Below, in pieces: positions 55,301 to 62,181 of a stretch of DNA of 64,000 nt (positions within the stretch are counted from its first letter, which is position 1; every line of letters begins with the position of its first letter). The notes beneath the pieces were generated by a model. The model was not told the origin of the DNA and did no database searches. It saw only the letters and a program-made list of their open reading frames with translations. The DNA is from an uncultured Kiritimatiellota bacterium. GTDB lineage: Bacteria; Verrucomicrobiota; Kiritimatiellia; RFP12; UBA1067. The position numbers and the translations under genes are program-made. The DNA lies in the NCBI GenBank assembly GCA_934621385.1, contig CAKTUI010000005.1, forward strand, positions 17,506-81,505, written 5' to 3'.

Positions 55301-56544
55301 GCATTCTCAAACCGCACCGCCGCATCACGCTTGAAGACAATCGTTCCCGGATAATTGAACGAGATTGCATCCCCCTTGAAGGTCACATCGCCGCCGACGG
55401 AAACGGACGAGACCTCCTTCGGTCCATTAAGCGTCAGTTCGGCCGCCTCATTCACAACAAGTGTCGCCCGCGGCGTCCAACCGGCGTCATCGTCCGCCCA
55501 TGTGCCCGAGGCTCCCTTGGTCCAAACGTACTCACCATGGCTGACAATTTCCTCCATATTCGGAAGGGCGCGGCAGATGGCGCGGTAGACTTCGTCCGCC
55601 ATCAACTGGTAGCCCGGATCGTTCGGATGAAGCGCCACCTCGATGGAGAGGGACTCAAGCGTGGACTGGTCACCCGCAAACGTAAAGTTGTCCGCGACCT
55701 CGAAGCCCTCGTATTCGGCGATGTCGAGAACCACGTTCACGTAATCCTGAAGGGCGTAGCCACCTTCCCGCTTCTCATCCCACCGCATCGGCAGGTAGCC
55801 GCCGAATCCAATGCCCTTCCGCGGCGTTGCCAGCACAATCGCCTTCGGATTGTTCGCCTTCATCTTGTCGACGGCAACGCGGTACCAGTAGGCGAACGAG
55901 TTGTTCTCGGTCTTGTTCTTGTAGTCATCCAGCGTGCCCGGCGCGACATTGTTGCCCCAGTCGTTGATGCCGTGCTCCAGCGTATACAGGTCCGCCGGCT
56001 GGACGTTTGCGCCATTCACGCAACCGCCCGAGATGCCCGTATTCAGGAACGCGGTGACAATGAGCTTATCCATGACGCGGTCCTGATAGCCACGCGTGAA
56101 CTTGCCGCCCGAATACCCGACGTTGTTGTTGTACCAGGTGATGGACGTGCCGACCGAATTCCACTTGCCGGGGAAAAGCTTCTTCGCCGACGGCACACCC
56201 GCCGCACGATCGGCCCGCGTCTGCCAGACGGCGTAGAGGGTCTTCGTTCCCCCTTCGGCGGCAAGATCCGTCACCTTCGCGCAGTTCGTGTACTTGACGG
56301 GACCATCCGCTGTCTCGGCCCAGCCACAGAAGACCGATCCATCCAGGCCGCCTTTCTCAAAGACGCTCGCCAGAAGGCGCGTCGGCTTCCCCGATTCAAT
56401 CACCTGATTGGTGACGGAGAAGTTCCCCTCATTGTAGGCCGTTCCGCCATTGCCGTCAAAGACAACGGTGTAATTCCCGGCAAACAGCGCAGCGGACACA
56501 AACGCCACCGCGGCACTCAGGACTGGACGAATCCGAACTTTCAT
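52084..56544 (-). CDS. Large secreted SGNH-hydrolase/autotransporter-repeat surface protein (frame broken at poly-G)
   Basis: About 1486 residues as read; about 1821 if the G tract is in frame. A signal peptide (MKVRIRPVLSAAVAFVSAALFAG) precedes an InlB/Listeria-Bacteroides-type repeat (about 24-95, YTVVFDGNGGTAYNEG) and an SGNH/GDSL-like hydrolase (about 112-330, VGTSITWYNN for the Ser block and VALHPNDPGYQLMADEV for the His block). Then come long beta-helical repeats with GELSIGA and further InlB-like units (VTFVDADGTELAVVYVKTG). As read, the last ~65 residues (from IRWRQVLF) are out-of-frame and meaningless. SD AAGGAG favours the second ATG at 56544. Probably a cell-surface glycan deacetylase/esterase or adhesin. 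Confidence 0.8.
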   Translation of the reverse strand: MKVRIRPVLSAAVAFVSAALFAGNYTVVFDGNGGTAYNEGNFSVTNQVIESGKPTRLLASVFEKGGLDGSVFCGWAETADGPVKYTNCAKVTDLAAEGGTKTLYAVWQTRADRAAGVPSAKKLFPGKWNSVGTSITWYNNNVGYSGGKFTRGYQDRVMDKLIVTAFLNTGISGGCVNGANVQPADLYTLEHGINDWGNNVAPGTLDDYKNKTENNSFAYWYRVAVDKMKANNPKAIVLATPRKGIGFGGYLPMRWDEKREGGYALQDYVNVVLDIAEYEGFEVADNFTFAGDQSTLESLSIEVALHPNDPGYQLMADEVYRAICRALPNMEEIVSHGEYVWTKGASGTWADDDAGWTPRATLVVNEAAELTLNGPKEVSSVSVGGDVTFKGDAISFNYPGTIVFKRDAAVRFENAIGEGWSVTTEAGDASVKSGSVIFPSLPTVPVNVNFGEAVLEGQDLQIEGSALSLTTANGGRIRLAAGSTATLNLDGKAIDFAISGKAQTKPATYNCLTDGAGATRILDGGELSIGATYGAWGPQGAGGDIHVEKGGTLKLTTDSSMGIYKPTRVEGGTLVNEYDGWGNILYKVHLSNGAHLTGRKMEAGNNSYYNGSDTAQYSGSFLWQTGTEESLVDFDEIRLGTSTDATVNPVQLKFICDGPLTVASPLTAKEASQIRVNSPEMFGFLKKGADKLTLSSDKTAAPTAALILQAGTVAFPSTAKATFGALVVKGDSTLDIADGAAVSFAASASASWGGRLTLARAPKVGDVRIGTDANGLSSAQLAAISIQGDPTAVLAVDDDGYLFRLAGATAKTIEKTAESATILKGEKTLLFTGVQLEDVIGLSADYSTLHVDERNAGVNPTTRVLDECCAAGADKAGIYYYANDGTTLTCQFQAKGGAGKSLLTATKLELTQVGADVYGQVVYALYPYDKAYGFNGDTAAAGTVAADYRTTPEDLANSTAWMAVCLNNLRLTVREVSYADAKVTVTYVGKDGETVGTVEANVGTLDLAALAPAAPTYEGYAFTGWDKGVMKVLSDITVTALYEKLCKVTFVDADGTELAVVYVKTGASATAPDMTGKTYDGGTFRGWNQPFNAVTGDLTVTATYSTAGVPAEVQDAIESSYFPKGKDALIWGGGASGVWDDGTLNWFTEDGVATAWKAGSIAVFPNSSTVAVVGEKSVAKILNVATAARVVFTGDSLTFTTGEGVRFGANGVFRFENALGGSAGYSQAIGESGDAVLKLATPVYMVSTETRKILPAAAKLANIESFSFALDTHWGSKRTRRVNNDVVQNKEGIYNWTYDPETDSATFLLKALTTEAEGTVITAVKVKLQQEADGIYASVIYVKDALGGAIYGCLVHGEQTTWDCDFDAYDFRRDNGCDLCDEDVAIKNYWVAMYDFVCSLKGAIPTEMSVEIAGDCAISGGGGIRWRQVLFVLLIRVRWAAAPFRRMSRSIRVRFLSWRGRRRLRSRGRSRMLVQAASSSRARASS
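52277..52287. repeat. Homopolymer of 11 C (11 G on the coding strand)
   Basis: The tract lies within codons for ...GDCAISGGGG. A length divisible by 3 keeps the reading frame; 11 breaks it. It is the longest single-base run noticed in the window. Confidence 0.9.
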
Positions 56545-56590
56545 TAGCATTCACTCCTTACTAAGGGATGATTCTACTTACAATGAAGGT

Positions 56591-56596
56591 ATTATA
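56591..56596 (-). promoter_or_regulatory. -10 box of the large surface protein gene
   Basis: TATAAT on the minus strand, about 47 bases upstream of the start; no convincing -35 at the usual distance. Confidence 0.45.
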
Positions 56597-56713
56597 GCAT
56601 ATTCCCCCGACAAAGGCTTAAACTTTTCTGATTATAGCTTATAGCGCGACCAACAGCTAAAACATCGTTCAATCGCCTGCACAAGCCGAACGGTTTTTCG
56701 CGGCAAAATGTAC

Positions 56714-56749
56714 CAAAAAAGAAACGGCCAACCCGCATGGGGTTGGCCG
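56714..56749 (-). terminator. Terminator of the rpsP-rplS unit
   Basis: Minus strand 10-bp perfect stem CGGCCAACCC / GGGTTGGCCG with a 5-base loop, then TTTCTTTTTT. Confidence 0.9.
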
Positions 56750-56776
56750 AACCTTCATTCATCAGACCCGAAACGC

Positions 56777-57145
56777 TTACCGCTTGACGAGCTTACGGAC
56801 AGCCTTATGCGAGCAGAACGTCCGCTCCGTGTAGAGCTTCGCGCGCCAGCTCGGGTTCGACTTGACGACCTTAATCGCCTGAATCCAGGGCGAGTGGAAC
56901 GGGAAGAGCTTCTCAACGCGAACGCCGTAGCTCTCACGCGTCACGGTGAAGTTGCCCGAGATGTTCTTGCGGCCGTTGTCAATCGCGAGAACCTTGCCCT
57001 CGAAATCCTGAATACGGAACTTATCGCCTTCCTTAATCTTGATGGAAACGCGAATGATGTCGCCCGTGTGGAACTCGGGGAAGTTCTTCTCGCCCGACTT
57101 CGCCGTCTGCTCGGCGTTGATCTTATCGAGAATCTTGATACCCAT
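56777..57145 (-). CDS. rplS: Ribosomal protein bL19
   Basis: 122 residues. FHTGDIIRVSIKIKEGDKFRIQDFEGKVLAIDN and FTVTRESYGVRVEKLFPFHSPWIQAIKVV ... RAKLYTERT are the bL19 hallmarks. Starts 2 bases after the rpsP stop. In most bacteria rimM and trmD lie between rpsP and rplS; here they are missing from this spot. Confidence 0.96.
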   Translation of the reverse strand: MGIKILDKINAEQTAKSGEKNFPEFHTGDIIRVSIKIKEGDKFRIQDFEGKVLAIDNGRKNISGNFTVTRESYGVRVEKLFPFHSPWIQAIKVVKSNPSWRAKLYTERTFCSHKAVRKLVKR

Positions 57146-57147
57146 GA

Positions 57148-57447
57148 TTAGGCCTCCTTCTTCGCCTCAGCCTTGGGCTGGGCCTTGCGGGCGTGGTGCG
57201 GCTTGAGCGCCGGGTTCTTCGCACGGCGAATCAGGCTCGCGACCGTGGTCGAGGGCTTCGCGCCCTTGGAAAGCCAGTAGTCAACACGCGCCAAGTCAAG
57301 CTTGAAGTTCTCTTCCTTCATCTGGGTGTCATACCACCCGAGAATCTCAAGGAACTTGCCATCGCGGGGGCTGCGCTGATCCGCCGCGACAATACGATAG
57401 GTCGCGTGGTTTGTGCAACCCGTACGACGCATTCTAATCTTTACCAT
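57148..57447 (-). CDS. rpsP: Ribosomal protein bS16
   Basis: 99 residues. MVKIRMRRTGCTNHATYRIVAADQRSPRDGKFLEILGWYD followed by VDYWLSKGAKPSTTVASLI matches bS16 throughout. A Lys/Ala-rich tail extends it slightly. Has its own promoter 39 bases upstream. Confidence 0.96.
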   Translation of the reverse strand: MVKIRMRRTGCTNHATYRIVAADQRSPRDGKFLEILGWYDTQMKEENFKLDLARVDYWLSKGAKPSTTVASLIRRAKNPALKPHHARKAQPKAEAKKEA

Positions 57448-57485
57448 CTTCTCAGTTCTTTCTTTCGGTTGATGAATTGGCGCGT

Positions 57486-57514
57486 ATTATATCATATCGT
57501 CCGTCGCGGCGCAA
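57486..57514 (-). promoter_or_regulatory. rpsP promoter
   Basis: TTGCGC (57509-57514), 17-base spacer, TATAAT (57486-57491), followed by ACGCGCC. A GC-rich discriminator fits a growth-rate-regulated ribosomal promoter. Confidence 0.72.
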
Positions 57515-57573
57515 GAGGGTATCAGATAAACGAGAGTTCCGCAGGTGGCCAATCCGCCGCGTGGGGCTGCCCT

Positions 57574-57901
57574 TTTACACGGAGGACGAATTCGGTTCTC
57601 CGTGCAGAGGCGTTCCCGTTCTCCGAGGAGAGCGAGTCCCGCCCTCCGTGCAGAAGCATTTCGCCCTTCGTGTAGAAGCGTTTTCCTCTCCGTGCAGACC
57701 TTTTCTTGTCTTCACGGGGAAGCACTGTGCCTCTACACGGGGAGGCCTTGCCAACTCTGCACGGAGAACGCGTCAATTCTACACGAAGAACGGAACGCTT
57801 CTACACGGAGAAAGTGTCAAGTCAACACGGAGAACAAAGCGATTCTACACGAAGAAAAAACCAAGTCTCCGTGTAGAGGGAAAACCGTTCTCCGTGTAGA
57901 A
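57574..57901. repeat. 15-unit intergenic array of TTCTCCGTGTAGAA-like motifs, 22-24 bp period
   Basis: Motif cores CGTG (forward) or CACG (reverse), one unit as CGAG, are centred at 57579.5, 602.5, 625.5, 648.5, 670.5, 692.5, 714.5, 737.5, 761.5, 783.5, 805.5, 827.5, 849.5, 871.5 and 894.5. Orientation runs R F F F F F R R R R R R R F F. The consensus is about 13-14 bases; the 8-10 bases between units vary. No supported gene lies in 57515-57916. Confidence 0.9.
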
Positions 57902-57916
57902 TTCGCCGCGATGCGC

Positions 57917-57953
57917 ACAAAAAAAGAGCGGGCGGGGCAATGCCCCGCCCGCC
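57917..57953 (-). terminator. Terminator of the HU-like gene
   Basis: Minus strand 11-bp perfect stem GCGGGCGGGGC / GCCCCGCCCGC with a 3-base loop, then TCTTTTTTT. Confidence 0.92.
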
Positions 57954-58000
57954 ATTTCAACGCGACGAAATCCGCCGCGCCAGCATGATGAGTCCGTTCC

Positions 58001-58753
58001 TTAGGCGTCCGCCAGCACGGCCTTGCGGCTCGTGACATTGAAGGCGCCGTTCTCCACGCCCGAGCGCGTGCGGAGTGTCATCTCAATCTCCGTTCCTGCA
58101 GGTGATTCCCCGAGCGCGGACGGAAAGGCGAACCTCAGCGTTCCCGAGGTGCAGTCCGTTGGGGTGAGCGTGAGGGTGGTTGGCTCTTCCTCTGTCTTGA
58201 AGGCGAGGGTGACGGTGTCGCCCATGGCCGCGTCGAAGTCGAGGTTGCGCCCCGTGATCATGATGTCCCTGTTGCGTACGATGACGTCCTTCGTGTACTT
58301 CTTTGCCCAGGCTGAGATGCACGTAATCTTCGGCTGTGGGACCTCCGGGGCCGTCCCAACGAGGTTGAAGTCGCTGAGACTGAGCTTCATCTTGTCGAGT
58401 GCCCGGACGGTGACGCACAGCTGCGTCTCGGAGGTCGGCTTGCCCGTCTCGGAGTCCACCTTGCCCCTGAGGGTTGGGGTGAACTTGAGGTAGTTGTCCA
58501 GCACGACTGCGTTGCCCTTCCTGAGCTGTTCCATGACGCTCTCCAGCGTTGATATGACCGTGTTGGTCACGTGGGTGGACTTGCCGGACATGAGGCCGTG
58601 GTCCCCTGACATGATGTTGCTGAGGTTGGCGAGGTTGATGGTTTCGTTGGAGAGGACGAAGGGACGCTTTGTCGGGTCGCCCGTCCTTGGATCCCTCATC
58701 TTGCGGATGTCGTAGGTGATTGACGGCCGTATTTCGGCGGATAGTGTACTCAT
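58001..58753 (-). CDS. HU-like DNA-binding-domain protein with DUF4469-type C-terminus
   Basis: 250 residues from ATG 58753 (MSTLSAEIRPSITYDIRKM). The first 130 residues (NLANLSNIMSGDHGLMSGKSTHVTNTVISTLESVMEQLRKGNAVVLDNYLKFTPTLRG) follow the HU fold plan of Bacteroidetes-type Bvu_2165 proteins. The rest (ITCISAWAKKYTKDVIVRNRDIMITGRNLDFDAAMGD) is an immunoglobulin-like DUF4469 domain. Function is not established; nucleoid or surface roles have been suggested. It is coupled to a 35-codon leader ORF and has a long leader and a strong terminator, so it is probably highly expressed. Confidence 0.82.
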   Translation of the reverse strand: MSTLSAEIRPSITYDIRKMRDPRTGDPTKRPFVLSNETINLANLSNIMSGDHGLMSGKSTHVTNTVISTLESVMEQLRKGNAVVLDNYLKFTPTLRGKVDSETGKPTSETQLCVTVRALDKMKLSLSDFNLVGTAPEVPQPKITCISAWAKKYTKDVIVRNRDIMITGRNLDFDAAMGDTVTLAFKTEEEPTTLTLTPTDCTSGTLRFAFPSALGESPAGTEIEMTLRTRSGVENGAFNVTSRKAVLADA

Positions 58754-58857
58754 AGGCATCCTCCTTCCTCTGCAGTGCGGTTAACGATGCTTGTTCCGGC
58801 GGCCGACGGACTCAAGCCCGCCGCGCGCCCCGTTTTCTTCGATGAATTAATCATCAT
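58750..58857 (-). CDS. Small leader ORF coupled to the HU-like gene
   Basis: 35 codons (MMINSSKKTGRAAGLSPSAA...) with a perfect AAAGGAGG ribosome-binding site 6 bases before the ATG. Its TGA overlaps the HU-like ATG as ATGA. The SD of the HU gene lies inside its last codons, so translation of one affects the other. No known family; a regulatory leader peptide or a small protein. Confidence 0.6.
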   Translation of the reverse strand: MMINSSKKTGRAAGLSPSAAGTSIVNRTAEEGGCL

Positions 58858-59032
58858 TCTGAACCTCCTTTTACGGATTTTCTTGTCCCCGCACGTCCTT
58901 GGGCACACACCCATCGGTGGATGCACGGGGGTTGTAGGTCTAAATCCACCCTCGTAGCGACTCATAAATCAACTATCGACGAGGCGGCCTCAATATCAAT
59001 TCGAGTGGAGGCACACCCTTTCCTACGCTCAT

Positions 59033-59062
59033 AATTGTACCAAATCCCCATCCGTTTGGCAA
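59033..59062 (-). promoter_or_regulatory. Promoter of the leader ORF/HU-like unit
   Basis: TTGCCA (59057-59062), 17-base spacer, TACAAT (59033-59038). The transcript would have a leader of about 170 bases before the small ORF; 58858-59025 shows no gene. Confidence 0.6.
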
Positions 59063-59129
59063 GGGGGGTGCGTGGGCTTTTTTTCGCGATGTCGAATGGC
59101 CCGCCCGGAAGATGTGCGCCCGGGAGGAA

Positions 59130-59756
59130 TCAGATGAAGCCGGCCGCCGCCAGTTTCTCTTCCGTCAACCCCGACCCTTCCAACCGCTTCGCGACATATT
59201 TGCCGATGACATCCCCCTCAAGGTTGACCCGATCGCCAGCCTTGCGCTCGCCGAGCGTCGTCTCACGGAGTGTCGTCGGGATGAGGTCAACCCCTATCCA
59301 GTCCTCGCCAAGCGCCGAAATCGTCAGCGAAACGCCGTCAATCGTGATGGACCCCTTCAGGACGGACTGCGCGGCAAGAACGCGTCCGCACCGTACGCGC
59401 AACTGGAAATCGCGGCCTTTCGGCTCCTTCCCCAGAATTGTGCCGCGCCCGTCCACATGGCCCTGCACGATGTGTCCCCCCATCGGGTCGCCCGAGCGAA
59501 GCGCACGCTCAAGGTTCACGTGCATCCCCGGCCAGACCTCTCCAAGGCCCGTGCGCGATTCCGTCTCACGCAGGACGTCCGCCGTAAACCGCGTCGAATC
59601 GCAGTGGGACACCGTCAGGCACACGCCATTCACGGCGACCGACTCCCCGGGTTCAAGCGGGCGGCCCCACGGCTCAAAGCCGATTTCAAGGACAAGACCG
59701 GCCCCACGGCTCACACGCTTGATCGTGCCGATCTTCTGAATCAGTCCCGTAAACAT
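59130..59756 (-). CDS. ribE: Riboflavin synthase alpha chain
   Basis: 208 residues with the two lumazine-binding repeats: MFTGLIQKIGTIKRV ... SVAVNGVCLTVSHCDS and GHIVQGHVDGRGTILG ... SITIDGVSLTISAL. It dismutates 6,7-dimethyl-8-ribityllumazine to riboflavin. Start overlaps ribD by 16 bases. The order nusB-ribD-ribE matches conserved riboflavin clusters; ribBA and ribH are not in the window. Confidence 0.95.
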   Translation of the reverse strand: MFTGLIQKIGTIKRVSRGAGLVLEIGFEPWGRPLEPGESVAVNGVCLTVSHCDSTRFTADVLRETESRTGLGEVWPGMHVNLERALRSGDPMGGHIVQGHVDGRGTILGKEPKGRDFQLRVRCGRVLAAQSVLKGSITIDGVSLTISALGEDWIGVDLIPTTLRETTLGERKAGDRVNLEGDVIGKYVAKRLEGSGLTEEKLAAAGFI

Positions 59757-60775
59757 AGGCTCCTCCCGATAAAGTCAACGCCCTCCGAAGAAACGGATTC
59801 GACGCGATCGAAGCGGAGAGCCTCCGAAATCGGTCGGCTCCCAATCACCAACGGGCACAGGACGGTCAGCCACTCGTCCACCAGCCCCTCGTCCGCCAGG
59901 GAGCGGGCCAGGTTCAGTCCGCCCTCGCAGAAAACGTGCATGAATCCGCGCCGCCCCAAGTCACAGAGGACGTCCGTAAGGCTTTTGACGGTTCCCTCGC
60001 CGACCCGATAGACGAGCGTCCGCTCTTTTGCCGCGTCCGTAAAGATCTGGGAGGACTTCGGCAAGTCTCCACGCCGCGTCACGACGGCCCGAAAGAGGTC
60101 GTCATTTCGCCGAGCATGGCAGAGCAGTGACGGATTGTCGCGGCGGACGGTCTCCGCGCCGACCAGCATGCAGTCCACACGGGACCGCCAGTCCCCCGTC
60201 CACGCCCGCGAAGCGGAGGACGAAATCCACCGGGAACGGCCCTGGTCGTCACAAATCTTTCCGTCCAACGACAGGGCAATCTTGACGGTCACAAAGGGCA
60301 GCCCCGTGCGGACGTGCTTGGCGAATGGGGCAATCAGCCGGTTGGCCCGCTCGACCACCGCCTGCGTCGCCCTCTGCGGCTTCGCCGACCAGCAGGCCGT
60401 TTCAATCCCCGCCCGGTGCAGGACACGCGCCGCCCGGCCCCTGTTCGTTGGATTCGGATCCGGGATGGCCCACTCGACGCGCTTCACGCCCGCCGCGATC
60501 AGTGCCGCCGTGCAGGCCCCCACGCGTCCCGGGCGCGAACACGGCTCCAGCGTCACGAAGACCGTCGCCCCGCGAGGCGATTCGCGGCAATTCTTCAGCG
60601 CGGCGACTTCCGCATGGTCACCCCCGCACCGGCGATGGTGGCCCTTGCCGATTACCCGACCATCCTTCAGGACAACGGCCCCGACGGGAGGATTCGGACG
60701 CGTATGCCCGCACCCCTTCTCCGCCTCACGGAGAGCCATCTCCATGCTGGCAACGTCGAGCGAACGCAAACCCAC
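59741..60775 (-). CDS. ribD: Bifunctional riboflavin deaminase/reductase RibD
   Basis: 344 residues. Deaminase half: TRPNPPVGAVVLKDG, GGDHAEVAALKNC (HAE) and LEPCSRPGRVGACTAALI (PC..C zinc site). Reductase half from about 150: VTVKIALSLDGKICDDQGRSRWISS and CMLVGAETVRRDNPSL, ending with FCEGGLNLARSLADEGLVDEW. A GTG at 60775 is used; an ATG at 60745 is the alternative. Starts 4 bases after the nusB stop. Confidence 0.94.
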   Translation of the reverse strand: MGLRSLDVASMEMALREAEKGCGHTRPNPPVGAVVLKDGRVIGKGHHRRCGGDHAEVAALKNCRESPRGATVFVTLEPCSRPGRVGACTAALIAAGVKRVEWAIPDPNPTNRGRAARVLHRAGIETACWSAKPQRATQAVVERANRLIAPFAKHVRTGLPFVTVKIALSLDGKICDDQGRSRWISSSASRAWTGDWRSRVDCMLVGAETVRRDNPSLLCHARRNDDLFRAVVTRRGDLPKSSQIFTDAAKERTLVYRVGEGTVKSLTDVLCDLGRRGFMHVFCEGGLNLARSLADEGLVDEWLTVLCPLVIGSRPISEALRFDRVESVSSEGVDFIGRSLCLRD

Positions 60776-60778
60776 GAC

Positions 60779-61246
60779 TTAAAACCTCGTCTCTTCCGGC
60801 TTCGCCGGAGCAAGCGACTTTGCAAACTTGTCGAGCACGCCGTTGACAATCCGCCGCGCCATGGGGGCCGAGAACCAGTTGACGATGTCGACGGCCTCGT
60901 TGATGACGACCGCCTTCGGCACGTCCGTCTGCTTCAGTTCCCAAATGCCCATCCGTAGGACGGCGCGTTCGACCGTCCCCAACCGATCGAGATCCCAGTT
61001 CGCGAGAAGCGGCGCCAAGATGCCGTCAATCTCGTCAATTGAATTCAAGACACCGATGACACGCTCCTCGGCAAAGACCTTGTACTTCTCGGGAACCTTC
61101 GGCACACCGCCATCTTCCGGGTCAAGCGAAACCGCCTGAAGCCAGAAGTCGGCCATGAAACTCGCCACATCCGCCGGCGGATTCAAATCCGCCGCCGTCA
61201 ACATCTGAACAGCCCACTCGCGGGCCTGCCTGCGTGTCACCGTCAT
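60779..61246 (-). CDS. nusB: Transcription antitermination factor NusB
   Basis: 155 residues from ATG 61246 (MTVTRRQAREWAVQMLTAAD). Helical, with LAPLLANWDLDRLGTVERAVLRMGIWEL and VPKAVVINEAVDIVNWFSAPMARRIVNGVLDKFAKSL, the conserved NusB C-terminal half. Binds boxA of rRNA transcripts with NusE. First gene of the riboflavin unit, a common arrangement. Confidence 0.93.
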   Translation of the reverse strand: MTVTRRQAREWAVQMLTAADLNPPADVASFMADFWLQAVSLDPEDGGVPKVPEKYKVFAEERVIGVLNSIDEIDGILAPLLANWDLDRLGTVERAVLRMGIWELKQTDVPKAVVINEAVDIVNWFSAPMARRIVNGVLDKFAKSLAPAKPEETRF

Positions 61247-61323
61247 CTCAAAGATCCTTTTGCTACTTTTTATTCCTAACCTCACCTTTTCCCGCTCAAC
61301 ACGGGAATCCCAGAACGGGACAC

Positions 61324-62121
61324 TCAGAGTTTCAGCCCGTCAAACAGGCTGGAAATCGAACCGACGTTGGCGTTCCGCTTCGTGTTGGACTTCATCCACT
61401 CAGCGACCTCCGCCTCGCTTTTTGCCGCCTCTTCCTCCTCCGGCGACTTCTTGAAAACGCGTGTCAGGCACTCCTTCCGGGAGAGGGAGACCCGCCCCGC
61501 CTCGCGGTCAATGCGCATGACCTTGACCGTCACGCCGTCGCCAGACTTCAGGAACTCATTCGGATCGTTGACGCGCTCCCAGGCGATTTCGCCGGCAGGA
61601 ATCAGCCCCTCGACACCGCCCAAATCCACAAAGGCGCCAAAGTCCAGCACACGCGTCACCGTACCGTTCAGCGTCTCGCCCTCGGTCAACTGGGCCAAGG
61701 TCGCCTCGCGTAGCGCGGCCTCCTGAACCTCAATCAGCGCACGACGCGAAACGACGACGCTCAGGCCGCGATCGTCCACCGAATACTCCGAAATGATGAA
61801 GTCGAACTTCCGCCCAATGTATTCGGAAGGATCCTTCTTGAACTTGTCGATCTGGCTGAAGGGACAGAACGTGCGCTGCCCGGCGACCGTCACCTCATAG
61901 CCGCCCTTGACCTCTTTCTCAACCAGGCCCGAGACCGCGTCACCGGCTTCCCACGCCGACTTGATTGTCGCATTATCGTCCGAGTTCACCTCAACCGGCT
62001 TCTTCGCCGGACGCACAATGAGCTTGTCGTCATTGAACGCCTTGCCAAACTTATAGCTGCGGCGAATGCCCTTCATCTGCCCGTCGACAAGAGCACCAAA
62101 ATCAAATTTCTCGCTGTTCAT
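61324..62121 (-). CDS. Two-domain S1 RNA-binding protein (RpsA-like)
   Basis: 265 residues with S1 domains at about 58-125 (AGDAVSGLVEKEVKGGYEVTVAG ... FCPFSQID) and 145-215 (LNGTVTRVLDFGAFVDLGGVEGLIPAGEIAW). A short helical tail follows. It is much shorter than ribosomal S1 (4-6 domains), so it may be a reduced S1 or a separate translation/RNA-turnover factor. Promoter at 62133. Confidence 0.85.
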   Translation of the reverse strand: MNSEKFDFGALVDGQMKGIRRSYKFGKAFNDDKLIVRPAKKPVEVNSDDNATIKSAWEAGDAVSGLVEKEVKGGYEVTVAGQRTFCPFSQIDKFKKDPSEYIGRKFDFIISEYSVDDRGLSVVVSRRALIEVQEAALREATLAQLTEGETLNGTVTRVLDFGAFVDLGGVEGLIPAGEIAWERVNDPNEFLKSGDGVTVKVMRIDREAGRVSLSRKECLTRVFKKSPEEEEAAKSEAEVAEWMKSNTKRNANVGSISSLFDGLKL

Positions 62122-62132
62122 GATTGGCGCAT

Positions 62133-62163
62133 ATTATACCAAATTAACCGCACAAATTGGCAA
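62133..62163 (-). promoter_or_regulatory. Promoter of the S1-domain gene
   Basis: TTGCCA upstream, 19-base spacer, TATAAT (62133-62138), then ATGCGCC and the start codon 11 bases later; the leader is nearly absent. Confidence 0.6.
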
Positions 62164-62181
62164 GCGACTCGTGTCGTGCCG

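Noticed and set aside
57574..57901. CRISPR array
   Set aside because: Units are about 13 bases with 8-10 base gaps, change orientation and vary in sequence; no cas genes are nearby.
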